From Caldisericota bacterium (GTDB taxonomy: Bacteria > Caldisericota > Caldisericia > Cryosericales > Cryosericaceae): a stretch of DNA of 36,830 bases. Position 1 is the stretch's first letter. Each line of letters opens with the position of its first letter. This document shows, one piece after another, positions 8,327 to 15,605 of this stretch. Below the pieces are notes generated by a model. That model had not been told where the DNA came from and ran no database searches. It saw only the letters and a program-made list of their open reading frames with translations. The translations under genes and the position numbers were made by a program. Location: NCBI GenBank assembly GCA_026390285.1, contig JAPLGH010000074.1:1-36830 (forward strand), read 5' to 3'.

Positions 8327-9229
8327 ATGGCTGTGACGTACTATCTCGGCGTCGACGGGGGGACCACCAGAACGAAGGCTGTCGTCGGTGACGATGCTGG
8401 CCACATAGTCGGATCCGGCGAAGGAGGAGCCTCCAACTACCAGGTCGTGGGGCTCGAGGCCGCCATGTCAGGCATCACGGAGGCCGTACGGAGTGCACTA
8501 ACCGCTGCGGACATGTCGATGGCACAGATCGAACGTGCCGTGTTCGGACTGTCGGGCATGGATCTGCCCATGCACCGTGACGTGCTTGAGGAAGCTCTGA
8601 CGTCCGCATTCCCTGAGCTTATCTTCGACCTTGTCAACGATACGTGGATCATGCTCAAGGCAGGGAACGACAAAGGCTGGGGTATCGCTCTGGTGTGCGG
8701 CGGAGGCGCCAACGCCTGTGCCTGCAGTCGCGACGGGGCGTGGGTAACGCTCCGTGGACTTGGCTACGAGAGCGGCCTGCGAGGCGGGGGACTGGACATG
8801 CTGCGCGACATCCTGCATTATGCATTCCTTTCCCATGACGGGACAGGACCGAAAACTGTGTTGGAGCGGACGGTGCTCGAGGTGACGGGTGCCCCCGACT
8901 ACGACACACTGCAGCTCTTGTTCCTTGAGGCCACACAAGACATGGTGGGGCACGGCGAATTGCTGCAGCGGGCTCTTGCTGTCGTGCCGCTGGTCTTCGA
9001 CGGGGCGACGGCGGGCGACGAAACGTGCAAGCACATCCTCCTGCTTCAGGCAGAGTCCCTGGCGGAGGGAATCACGGGACTCATCCGCAAGATGGCCTTC
9101 GAGCATGAGGCGATTGATGTCGTCCTGGGAGGCTCGGTCTTCGGGGGCAGCAATCCCCGCCTGGTCGAGAGCCTGACCCTTCTCGTTCACGAGGAGGCTC
9201 CGAGGGCATTCCTTCATCGTCCTGTGTAA
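8327..9229 (+). CDS. BadF/BcrA-type ATPase, probable N-acetylglucosamine or related sugar kinase
   Basis: The 300-aa protein has the ASKHA phosphate-1 motif YLGVDGGTTRTKAVV (residues 6-20), LSGMDLPMHRD, phosphate-2 GWGIALVCGGGANACA, and a connecting block RGLGYESGLRGGG that departs from the usual GDEGSGYWIG. It ends VLGGSVFGGSNP...PRAFLHRPV. Homologues usually run about 15-20 residues further with a PPVxGAxxLAL helix. That segment is missing here and I did not find it in the other two frames downstream. The likely role is phosphorylation of GlcNAc, glucosamine or the deacetylated disaccharide before GH4 cleavage. It is the last gene of the sugar operon. Confidence 0.8.
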   Translation: MAVTYYLGVDGGTTRTKAVVGDDAGHIVGSGEGGASNYQVVGLEAAMSGITEAVRSALTAADMSMAQIERAVFGLSGMDLPMHRDVLEEALTSAFPELIFDLVNDTWIMLKAGNDKGWGIALVCGGGANACACSRDGAWVTLRGLGYESGLRGGGLDMLRDILHYAFLSHDGTGPKTVLERTVLEVTGAPDYDTLQLLFLEATQDMVGHGELLQRALAVVPLVFDGATAGDETCKHILLLQAESLAEGITGLIRKMAFEHEAIDVVLGGSVFGGSNPRLVESLTLLVHEEAPRAFLHRPV

Positions 9230-9407
9230 TGGCTCTGCAACGTATGGGAAAGTTCGAAGCGGCAACCACCTATGCGGTCCTTGCCAGCCAAGTGGTCTAG
9301 CAATAAAAAGTGGAATTGCTACACTGGGAATATGCCTCTGTCCTAAGGCTGTGCTGATTCGACCGCGTCAACCCAGGATCGAGGCATTTGTCTGTCTCCG
9401 AAGAAGT
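9230..9407. other. Intergenic region with inverted repeat between the sugar operon and tRNA-Gln
   Basis: TAGCAAT (9298-9304) and ATTGCTA (9315-9321) form a perfect 7-bp stem around a 10-base A-rich loop. On the minus strand this hairpin lies about 90 bases past the tRNA 3' end and carries TTTTT in its loop, not after the stem, so a terminator role is uncertain. ATGCCTC (~9331) and GAGGCAT (9381-9387) are also complementary. No coding potential was seen. Confidence 0.4.
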
Positions 9408-9482
9408 TGGCTGAGGCGGCTGGAGTCGAACCAGCAATTCATGGCTCCAAAGGCCACTGTCCTACCATTAGACGACGCCCCA
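9408..9482 (-). tRNA. tRNA-Gln (anticodon TTG)
   Basis: Read on the minus strand, the 75-nt sequence folds as a cloverleaf. The acceptor TGGGGCG pairs with CGCCTCA. The D arm is GTCTAATGGTAGGAC. The anticodon stem GTGGC/GCCAT encloses loop CTTTGGA with anticodon TTG. The T arm GCTGG-TTCGACT-CCAGC follows, then discriminator G and an encoded CCA (9408-9410). It is a lone tRNA gene between two plus-strand genes. Confidence 0.95.
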
Positions 9483-9502
9483 ACGTGCGGCTCTGCTGCA
9501 GT

Positions 9503-9530
9503 ATTTTAGTGCTGCCTCGGGGACTGTCAA
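9503..9530 (-). promoter_or_regulatory. Promoter of tRNA-Gln
   Basis: On the minus strand, a perfect TTGACA (9525-9530) and TAAAAT (9503-9508, 5/6) are separated by 16 bases. The predicted start lies about 14 bases before the tRNA 5' end at 9482. Confidence 0.75.
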
Positions 9531-9551
9531 GAAGAGTGAGGCGATGAATCG

Positions 9552-10253
9552 TTGACAATGACGAATCATGATGAAGGCACATTCCCGGCGGAAAACGCAC
9601 AGCCGACGCTGGAGCAGTCTGACACCCTCAAGCTTGTCGCCATCATCTCGATGACGGTGGACCACGTGGGAGCAATCCTCTTGCCACAGGTGGCCTGGCT
9701 CCGCATCATCGGGCGTGTGGCTTTTCCCCTCTTCGCCTATCAGCTTGCGGCCGGCTATCTTCACACCCACAACCTCTCACGCTACGCGCTCAGACTTGCC
9801 GTCTGGGGCGTCATTGCCCAGCCTGTCTACATGATCGCCTTCGGCGTGCGCCTGTGGACCCTCAATATCTTCGCCACGCTGCTGCTGGGACTGCTGGCCA
9901 TGTGGGGATGGGACCACCGCCGGTGGTGGCCGGTCGCCCTTGCACTGAGCCTGGCAGCCATACAGCTCTGGCTTCCGGCTGTGGGCCCGGACTACGGTCT
10001 CTATGGGGTTCTGCTGTGCCTGACCAGCTTTGTGCTGTTTCACCGCAAAGAGCAACTCGCCATCGGCCACGGGCTCCTGCACGTGCTCGCCGGCATCCTC
10101 TTCTGGCCGTCTCAACTGTACGCACTGGCCAGCATCCCGTTCATCCTCCGGCCGCCCAGTCTGCGTCTGCGCCGCCTGCCGAAACTGTTCTATGCGTACT
10201 ACCCGGCTCACCTCGCTCTCCTCATTGTGGTTCGCTATCTGCTGACACGCTGA
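9552..10253 (+). CDS. TraX family membrane protein
   Basis: The 233-aa protein is almost entirely hydrophobic (six to eight helices). It carries the TraX signatures: LKLVAIISMTVDHVGAILLP near the N-terminus, LRIIGRVAFPLFAYQLAAGY, and near the C-terminus FYAYYPAHLALL. TraX is named from F-pilin acetylation in conjugation, but most chromosomal members are uncharacterised integral membrane proteins with a likely acyltransferase role. No other conjugation gene is present, so a conjugative role is not supported. The start is either TTG 9552 or ATG 9558; the only ribosome-site-like sequence is GTGAGG at 9536-9541. It is probably followed by an independently transcribed gene at 10311. Confidence 0.85.
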   Translation: MTMTNHDEGTFPAENAQPTLEQSDTLKLVAIISMTVDHVGAILLPQVAWLRIIGRVAFPLFAYQLAAGYLHTHNLSRYALRLAVWGVIAQPVYMIAFGVRLWTLNIFATLLLGLLAMWGWDHRRWWPVALALSLAAIQLWLPAVGPDYGLYGVLLCLTSFVLFHRKEQLAIGHGLLHVLAGILFWPSQLYALASIPFILRPPSLRLRRLPKLFYAYYPAHLALLIVVRYLLTR

Positions 10254-10258
10254 AGACA

Positions 10259-10286
10259 TTGTTCGAGCACTCAGTCGTCCTATACT
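10259..10286 (+). promoter_or_regulatory. Promoter for the gene at 10311
   Basis: TTGTTC (10259-10264) and TATACT (10281-10286) are separated by 16 bases. GGAGG (10301-10305) and the GTG start follow about 20 bases later. Confidence 0.6.
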
Positions 10287-10310
10287 GATGCCCTGTACGT
10301 GGAGGCAACC

Positions 10311-10895
10311 GTGAACCGAAAACGCATGCGCACCATCGTCACCATTCTCATCGTGCTCGCCCTCGTCAGCGGAGGCACGGCAACGCTTGTCTCCCTTCTG
10401 CGAGGGACGACTGTGGACGAGCCTGTCACCATCCTGCCCGGTGTTACGCTGACGCCACAGGACTTCAGGGACGTGGGTTTGGGAACGGCGGTCGGCGTCC
10501 AGTACGCAGGGAAGACATTCGTCTTCTTTGCCGACAGTTCAGGCAACGAACTCGCCGGGACGAAGGGCGGCATGATCATCGATTTCCGCGGCGGTTCGGT
10601 CACATTTCTCGGAGGACAGTTTTCGCAGTACGGCAGCCCTACGGTCCGTGATCAGGCATACACTTGGTACCAGGACAAGGTGGCAAGCGCTGGACTGGTC
10701 GAAGACAAGGGAACGGCAGTCGTCGGAGACGTCTCGGCGCGATACGACAGCCCCGACGCGGCCGCTCTGCTCGTGCGGAAGAATGAGACAGTATTCACGC
10801 TCCTGTACACACTAAGTGCTGCCGCCACAGACAGCACGCCCCGACCGATCGTCGCCCTCGAGGCTCTCGCTCGTCTGCTGGCCTCACGCTTCTAG
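10311..10895 (+). CDS. Membrane-anchored hypothetical protein
   Basis: GTG 10311 is the start because GGAGG lies five bases upstream; GTG 10299 in the same frame has none. The 194-aa protein has a basic N-terminus and one hydrophobic segment (about residues 8-28), consistent with a signal anchor or uncleaved signal peptide, followed by a soluble mixed alpha/beta domain. I recognise no family. It has its own promoter and converges on the minus-strand gene ending at 10994, with a strong double hairpin between them. Confidence 0.7.
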   Translation: MNRKRMRTIVTILIVLALVSGGTATLVSLLRGTTVDEPVTILPGVTLTPQDFRDVGLGTAVGVQYAGKTFVFFADSSGNELAGTKGGMIIDFRGGSVTFLGGQFSQYGSPTVRDQAYTWYQDKVASAGLVEDKGTAVVGDVSARYDSPDAAALLVRKNETVFTLLYTLSAAATDSTPRPIVALEALARLLASRF

Positions 10896-10922
10896 ACTCT
10901 GCCCCTGGTAGAAGCTGCATTC

Positions 10923-10969
10923 CTCGCCCGACCATATGGCGAGGCCAGCCGAGAGCATCCCGGCTGGCC
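10923..10969. terminator. Double hairpin between convergent genes, probable bidirectional terminator
   Basis: CTCGCC (10923-10928) pairs with GGCGAG (10938-10943). Immediately next, GGCCAGCCG (10943-10951) pairs perfectly with CGGCTGGCC (10961-10969) around a 9-base loop. The pair lies between gene ends at 10895 (+) and 10994 (-). No T-run follows on either strand, so rho-independent function is plausible but not classical. Confidence 0.55.
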
Positions 10970-10993
10970 AACGAGCAACGACGCGTCTGATGT

Positions 10994-11752
10994 CTACTGA
11001 GGCTGTTTGTCCTCGGGGTTTGGCTGTTCCGTGGGGAAGATGGTCTCCATCTTTTTCTCTTCCGGAGGCACGACTGGTGTGCTCGTCCGTCCTTGAGATG
11101 TCACGCGGCGCTCCATCCATTTCTGCTCCCGTTCGATACGCCGCTGTTCGCGCTCTGCGCGCCTGGAGCTGTGTTCACTGGGAGTGCCCACGAACAGGAC
11201 GATCAGACCCACCGCCAGGAGTACCACGCCCGGAATCCATACCGGAACCCATGTCGCGATCCGTCCCAGTCCAAAGCCCTCGAATCCCAGCCAGCCCTCG
11301 AACACGTAGCCAAGTACGAGAAACATGACGACGCCAAACACAAATCCGCCGAAGCTGTCACGCACGTGCCGCCAGTTGGCATGCAGCGTTCCATGGATGA
11401 TGCCTGCGAGTCCTCCCGCGGCTGGGAACACGAGCGCCCAGGCGTATGCCCAGCTTGCCCATGTGCCGGTGACGTCTTGGTACCAGAGCAAGGTGCCGAC
11501 GGCCGCAGCCACCAGCCCCAGTCCGGACAGACCCTCGCCTGCCTGGTCCGGCAGAACCAGACCGACGACGAACAACGCCAGCCCTGGAAGGATGATGCGC
11601 AGTGGCCATGACAGGTCAGCCCAGTGCTGCGGAAGCCAGCTCAGGTCGACATGAACATACTGCAGTGCGAGGATGACGATGCCGACGACGATCAACAGGA
11701 TGCCGAGGTTCGCCATCGAGGAATGGGTCCTGCGAGTGTTCTGGTTAGCCAT
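10994..11752 (-). CDS. Multi-spanning membrane protein with charged C-terminal tail (LiaI/DUF5668-like)
   Basis: ATG 11752 follows AAGGAG at good spacing. The 252-aa protein has about six or seven helices, beginning NLGILLIVVGIVILALQYV, and ends in a highly charged tail (residues ~190-252, RRAEREQRRIEREQKWMERR then PEEKKME). The repeated pattern of short helices and the isolated Trp-rich loops resemble LiaI/LiaF-type and DUF5668 membrane proteins, but the match is by appearance only. It lies downstream of the GNAT gene in the same direction, with a 104-base gap. The function is unknown. Confidence 0.75.
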   Translation of the reverse strand: MANQNTRRTHSSMANLGILLIVVGIVILALQYVHVDLSWLPQHWADLSWPLRIILPGLALFVVGLVLPDQAGEGLSGLGLVAAAVGTLLWYQDVTGTWASWAYAWALVFPAAGGLAGIIHGTLHANWRHVRDSFGGFVFGVVMFLVLGYVFEGWLGFEGFGLGRIATWVPVWIPGVVLLAVGLIVLFVGTPSEHSSRRAEREQRRIEREQKWMERRVTSQGRTSTPVVPPEEKKMETIFPTEQPNPEDKQPQ

Positions 11753-11856
11753 ATCTGCTCCTTACCCACATAGCCGGTCTTCTGGGAACGCTGACCGACT
11801 GTCCACCTTGTCTACGTCCGAACGCTCGCAAAGGTTACGGCGATTTCGCCAGCTGT

Positions 11857-12459
11857 TCACGTACTCTTCTCCGCTGCCAGCCGGTTGCGCATCACGGCGA
11901 TGCCGGACTTCGGGCCCTCTGCCATCAGGAATCCGTGACGTTCGAACATCGCACACGTTCCGGTATAGACAAAGGCATCCGGCTGTGCTTTGTCATGGGT
12001 ATCTTTGGGACAGGCCTCGACGACCTGGGCTCCTTCGCGTTCCATCAGCTTCAGCGATTCCGATAGGAGAAGATCGGCCACGCCGCGGCGGCGCCACGCC
12101 CGCTCTACAAAGAAACAGCCAACAAACCAGACACCTTCTGTCGCCGTCCCCTTGAACGAAGGCGAACGCTCCAGCCGTGGAAACGACAAGCGCGGCTCGA
12201 ACGAGCACCACCCGACGGCCTCATCGCCATCGTATGCGAGGATGCCATGGGCGTGCCCCTCCTGGACCTGTCGACAGAGCCGGAAATGCGCCACTTCCCC
12301 TTTGACATCCTTCCAGTGCTCCACTCCAGCGATCCGCCACCACTGACACCAGCAGCCGCCACACGCTCCATTCTTGCCGAACAGCGTCTCCAGGTCAGGC
12401 CAGAGCCCGGGTTCCAGTTCGCGGCAGACGATGCCCGCAAGCGCGCCTGATGTGTCCAC
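11857..12459 (-). CDS. GNAT family N-acetyltransferase
   Basis: The GTG start at 12459 is supported by an unusually strong ribosome site, AGGAGGTGATC, complementary to the full anti-Shine-Dalgarno tail of 16S rRNA. The 200-aa protein has the GNAT core: DGDEAVGWCSFEPR as beta strand 4, then VGCFFVERAWRRRGVADLLL, which contains the acetyl-CoA-binding (R/Q)xxGxG/A-like turn RRRGVA, and a C-terminal region with FERHGF. The N-terminal segment is cysteine- and tryptophan-rich (CGGCWCQWW), seen in a subfamily of uncharacterised GNAT proteins. The substrate is unknown. It sits downstream of the DUF2007-like gene, 71 bases away. Confidence 0.85.
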   Translation of the reverse strand: MDTSGALAGIVCRELEPGLWPDLETLFGKNGACGGCWCQWWRIAGVEHWKDVKGEVAHFRLCRQVQEGHAHGILAYDGDEAVGWCSFEPRLSFPRLERSPSFKGTATEGVWFVGCFFVERAWRRRGVADLLLSESLKLMEREGAQVVEACPKDTHDKAQPDAFVYTGTCAMFERHGFLMAEGPKSGIAVMRNRLAAEKST

Positions 12460-12460
12460 G

Positions 12461-12471
12461 GATCACCTCCT
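12461..12471 (-). promoter_or_regulatory. Extended Shine-Dalgarno sequence deciding a GTG start
   Basis: AGGAGGTGATC on the minus strand is an 11-base match to the complement of the 16S rRNA 3' tail. It begins right before the GTG at 12459, so the spacing to the core GGAGG is normal. Confidence 0.75.
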
Positions 12472-12530
12472 GTCCCTCATGAATGTCCGGCAGAATGCCA
12501 GAAACCCGGCGTGACCGTCGGCCAGGGCCG

Positions 12531-12812
12531 CTACTCGACGATTCCCCGGCGGCGCACGCGCTTTCCAGGCTGACTGTGGACCTCGGATTCGTCACTGCTT
12601 CCCTCCTGCTGGCACTCACAGCCCTGAAATATGCTCGCGACCTCCCGTGCCTCAACAATGCGAGACTGGACGGCCATGACCTGGAACATCCCTTCAAGCC
12701 CTCTTGTCGCGTGGAAGAACGCGGTTATGCCCACAACTCCAAGGGCCTGCACGATGCGCTCGGCCTCAGCCTGTCCTGCAATGACAACAACCTCCGCGTA
12801 CTCGTCCATCAT
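12531..12812 (-). CDS. Small DUF2007-like putative signal-transducing protein
   Basis: A 93-aa soluble protein starting at ATG 12812 (a second ATG follows at 12809) after GGAAGGAGG. The pattern VVVIAGQAEAERIVQALG followed by GITAFFHATRG and VQSRIVEAREVA fits the ~65-residue DUF2007 fold, a small ACT/PII-like domain. The last 25 residues are basic and probably disordered. It begins 16 bases after the upstream membrane-protein gene ends, so the two are likely co-transcribed. A TATAAT at 12827-12832 overlaps the upstream stop codon but has no -35, so I do not call a separate promoter. The family function is unknown. Confidence 0.75.
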   Translation of the reverse strand: MMDEYAEVVVIAGQAEAERIVQALGVVGITAFFHATRGLEGMFQVMAVQSRIVEAREVASIFQGCECQQEGSSDESEVHSQPGKRVRRRGIVE

Positions 12813-12827
12813 TCCTCCTTCCTCACA

Positions 12828-13796
12828 TTATAGTGCAAAATGGAAGTGCCTCCGGTCCAGCACCCACCCGACCCAGCTCAGCGTTCCGACCATGAACAAT
12901 GCCTGAAGGACGACGAGCCACGCAGGAGCCAGTTCGTACCAGCCAGAAGCCCCTGGCATGACGAATACTCCCAGCAGAGCACCATGCAACAGGTAGAGCA
13001 GCAGCGAGTTGCGCCCCCACTTCCTGAGAATGGGTACCGAACGGCCAAGACGCTGATCAATCAGATGAAAACACCAGAACACGAGCGCACTGATGCCCAG
13101 CGACAACAGAACGTAGCTCGCCGAGACGCGGTGCTTGCTCACGGGAATGACAAGTGCCAGGAGCAGGCCAAGAATGAGGACTCCCGTGGAGACAGCAGGA
13201 AACCAGCGCCTTCCTTTTCGGACATCATGGAACAGGTCTCCCAGTGCGGTCGCCATGACCAGCATGGCCCCCCAGGAAAAAGCGCCTTCAAGCCCACCGT
13301 GCGTGGAACTCAGCACACTGGACAGCCAGAAGTTGTTGAGCAGGAACTGGTAGATGGCCAGCAGCAGGAATCCCACGAACCACCGCAGGCGCGCCGGGAT
13401 ACTGATGAACACAAGGGCAATGAGGCCGGCAACGCCAATAGCCTGGAGGAGACCCCAATTGGAGTAATCAACCTCGGCCCCCGAGATATTTCCCAGGACT
13501 GTAAACAAAGCTCCAAGACCAATGAGAGCAAGGTTGCGGGCCAGGAAATGCTCGATGGTCTTGCGCCGGCCATCCCGGGCCAGCCTCGTTCGGAATGAAA
13601 GTCCAAACGTCAGTCCAATAGCGGTGATGAACATCGGGGCAATCACGTCGATGACGGTAAAGCCAATGTCGGACGGATGCTTCAGCCAGGCCGGAACAAC
13701 TGCAGGACCGGCCAGATAGTCAGCCAACACCATGAGTAGAATGGAGAACCCTCTGAACTCGTCTATCGACTCCAGCCGATGCCCTGCATCGTTCAC
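12828..13796 (-). CDS. HGSNAT/DUF5009-like polytopic membrane protein (putative acyltransferase)
   Basis: The GTG at 13796 is preferred because GGGAGGATC lies directly upstream; the frame runs open to 13895 without a ribosome site. The resulting 322-aa protein starts near HRLESIDEFRGFSILLMVLADY, the signature opening of the heparan-alpha-glucosaminide N-acetyltransferase/DUF5009/DUF1624 group (R-x-x-x-x-D-x-x-R-G). It has about ten helices and a later GRNSLLLYLLHG motif typical of the same superfamily. Known members move acyl groups across membranes onto sugars, but the substrate here is not predictable. It is the first gene of a likely operon with the DUF2007-like gene. Confidence 0.82.
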   Translation of the reverse strand: MNDAGHRLESIDEFRGFSILLMVLADYLAGPAVVPAWLKHPSDIGFTVIDVIAPMFITAIGLTFGLSFRTRLARDGRRKTIEHFLARNLALIGLGALFTVLGNISGAEVDYSNWGLLQAIGVAGLIALVFISIPARLRWFVGFLLLAIYQFLLNNFWLSSVLSSTHGGLEGAFSWGAMLVMATALGDLFHDVRKGRRWFPAVSTGVLILGLLLALVIPVSKHRVSASYVLLSLGISALVFWCFHLIDQRLGRSVPILRKWGRNSLLLYLLHGALLGVFVMPGASGWYELAPAWLVVLQALFMVGTLSWVGWVLDRRHFHFAL

Positions 13797-13935
13797 GTGA
13801 TCCTCCCTGACGCTCAACAGCATGGGTACATCGCTCAGAAACTCAAGAGTGCCACGGTGAATGGCATCTGCTGACAGACGTGCTCCGCTGCCCATCGTGG
13901 TGGTGCGAGGAATGACATGTCAACAGTCGCTTTTG

Positions 13936-13966
13936 CCCTAGCTGCATACGTCAAACGTCGCTAGGG
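13936..13966 (-). terminator. Hairpin at the end of the MGMT-domain gene
   Basis: CCCTAGC (13936-13942) and GCTAGGG (13960-13966) form a perfect 7-bp stem, with an inner ACGT/ACGT pairing. On the minus strand the stem begins at the stop codon of the gene ending at 13961. There is no clear T-run, so strength is uncertain. Confidence 0.45.
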
Positions 13967-14278
13967 TATCCAGAGATGGCGCTTCATGTCAACGCGTCCA
14001 TGTTCGTCGAATGCAACCCTCTCACTCTCCAGTAGTAAGCGCTGGACGCCCGGCCCGCCAAACGCATCCTCCGGGGACAGTTCTCCCGTCGCTTTGACCA
14101 CTCGATGGCACGGCAGTCTCGATCCGGCGGGTGCTGCACGCATCGCCCAGCCCACCGTCCTGGCAGCGCCCGGACTGCCCAGTGCCCGCGCGATGGCACC
14201 ATACGTCGTCACCCTGCCGCGCGGCACCTTCGCCGCCACAGACCAGACACGCTCAAAGAAGGTCTCTGTCACTCCCAT
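13961..14278 (-). CDS. Small MGMT-family (O6-alkylguanine alkyltransferase-like) protein with active-site Cys
   Basis: The 105-aa protein is only the DNA-binding/active-site domain of O6-methylguanine methyltransferases: FFERVWSVAAKVPRGRVTTYG, IARALGSPGAARTVGWAM, then LPCHRVV with C57. Its size is that of alkyltransferase-like (ATL) proteins, which carry Trp in place of this Cys, so it could be an active minimal transferase. It binds alkylated DNA by family inference. The ATG at 14278 overlaps the end of the upstream radical SAM gene by 26 bases, pointing to translational coupling. A hairpin follows its stop codon. Confidence 0.87.
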   Translation of the reverse strand: MGVTETFFERVWSVAAKVPRGRVTTYGAIARALGSPGAARTVGWAMRAAPAGSRLPCHRVVKATGELSPEDAFGGPGVQRLLLESERVAFDEHGRVDMKRHLWIP

Positions 14279-15388
14279 TCAGTTCTCCGTCCCGGCAGTG
14301 TCCCCCCTCCGGGTTCGCAATCAGCGACCGCACCCATTCGCGCTGTGACCAGAGGGCACAGCCCCCACTCGTCTCGGTCAGTCTGTCATGGTTGTCGCGG
14401 ATAGCAGCGAGCAGAGGCGACGCCAGGGCGCCACGCAACGGGGTGTCTCGGACGCTGGCGTCGGAATATGGTGCGAATGGACATGGCTCCACCCGCCCGG
14501 ACGGGCTGATGTGGATGAAACCACGACCTGCCGCCAGGCAGCCGCCAAAAGCTTCCTCGTCGCCGGGGAATGCGATGAACAGGCCGGGCAAGCGCTTCTG
14601 CAGTGACGCAACGGCTGCAGCCAGCCGAGCCCGCTGGCCACCGTCCAGGACGAGCGATTCGGTACCCTCGCGGACCGGGACATACTCGACGAAGAAGAAC
14701 AGCCTGCATCCCAAGCCCATGAGACCGTCCAAGTACTGCTCGTCCAGCACCGTGTCGATGTTCAGCCGTGTGACCGTCAGCGACGTCCCGAAAAAGACGC
14801 CAGCCCGGCGCATCCGCGCGATGGCCGCCAGCGCCCGCCCGGCGACCCCATCGCCCCTGCGCGCGTCCGTCTCCGCTGCATATCCCTCGAGGCTGATGAC
14901 AGGCACGATATTCCGCTGTCCGCGGATCCTATTCACGAGATATTCGTCCAGGAACGTACGTTCGTCAATACCGGGAACATGACATCAGGGATGTTGTGCG
15001 CGATGAGCAGGAGGTCGCCTGCCCTTGTCATCGGCTCACCGCCGCCGAGCAGCATGATACCTACGCCGAGGTCGTTCCCCTGGCGAACGACACTCAGAAG
15101 CTCCGCAGGGGTCATGTCGGATTCCTCGCGGCGCTCCTGAGCTTCGGCATAGCATCCTGCACACGCAAGGTTGCACCGGCTGGTAACGCTGAGAATCATG
15201 AAGGGCGGCACGTGGACTCCCTCTTCGGCCAGCTGAGTGCGGCGGCGTTCCGCAGTAAGCTGGGCGCGGCGCATCCGTACAAAGAATGCCGCGACGGACG
15301 GATCTCTCAGGGTGATACGCACTGCGTCAGAAAACAGTGCCCTGACAGCGTCGTCAAACAGGTCGATATACTCGGTCCTCTCATGCAT
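14253..15388 (-). pseudogene. Radical SAM protein gene split by a one-base frameshift
   Basis: Two consecutive minus-strand frames encode parts of one protein. The first (start ATG 15388, after GAGGAG) has the 4Fe-4S motif SRCNLACAGCYAEA (C72, C76, C79) and LLGGGEPMTR, and runs into stop after VLTN. The second continues from about 14955 with VNRIRGQRNIVPVISLEGY and a C-terminal cysteine region (GGCLAAGRGFIHISPSG, EPCPF, GGCAL) like SPASM-type auxiliary clusters. Restoring one C in the plus-strand GTACG at about 14957-14961 gives VLTNGTFLDEYLVNRIRG in one frame, the sequence expected for this family. The intact product would be about 378 aa. It could be a recent pseudogene or a sequencing error in a CC run. 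The substrate is unknown. Confidence 0.82.
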
Positions 15389-15433
15389 GTCGTACTCCTC
15401 GAAACCCGTGCTGTGCGCGGCACTGACCTGCAC

Positions 15434-15461
15434 AGTATACACGGGGCGTATGAACAGCCAA
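15434..15461 (-). promoter_or_regulatory. Promoter of the radical SAM gene
   Basis: On the minus strand, TTGGCT (15456-15461) and TATACT (15434-15439) are separated by 16 bases. The start codon at 15388 lies about 40 bases downstream of the expected transcription start. Confidence 0.55.
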
Positions 15462-15468
15462 GCACGTT

Positions 15469-15580
15469 ATGCCCGTCATCGCTACCGACAGGACGATGTT
15501 GCCGCTCCGCGTCGTCGTGGAATCGCTGGGAGTTGTCGTCACCTACAACGCCATTACCAGGGTCATCCGCATCGTCTGGA
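15469..15580 (+). pseudogene. Fragment of a copper amine oxidase N-terminal-like (stalk) domain
   Basis: The translated stretch PVIATDRTMLPLRVVVESLG followed by VVVTYNAITRVIRI matches the last half of the stalk domain also present at the C-terminus of the protein ending at 34601 (there SGRTMLPLRFVSENLG). The first half and the rest of the protein are missing. The frame then runs into the antisense of the lipoprotein gene. It looks like the remnant of a surface-protein gene. Confidence 0.65.
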
Positions 15581-15605
15581 CGCACGAGGGCGAAGCGTTC
15601 CGATC

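Noticed and set aside
9552..10253. Conjugative element signalled by TraX
   Set aside because: No other transfer, relaxase or integrase gene is present, and TraX homologues are common chromosomal genes.
12457..12472. Sequence GGATCACCTCCT resembling the 3' end of 16S rRNA
   Set aside because: No rRNA sequence surrounds it; on the minus strand it is simply an extended Shine-Dalgarno before GTG 12459.
12827..12832. Perfect TATAAT upstream of the DUF2007-like gene
   Set aside because: It overlaps the stop codon of the upstream gene in the same direction and has no -35 at 15-19 bases; operon read-through is simpler.
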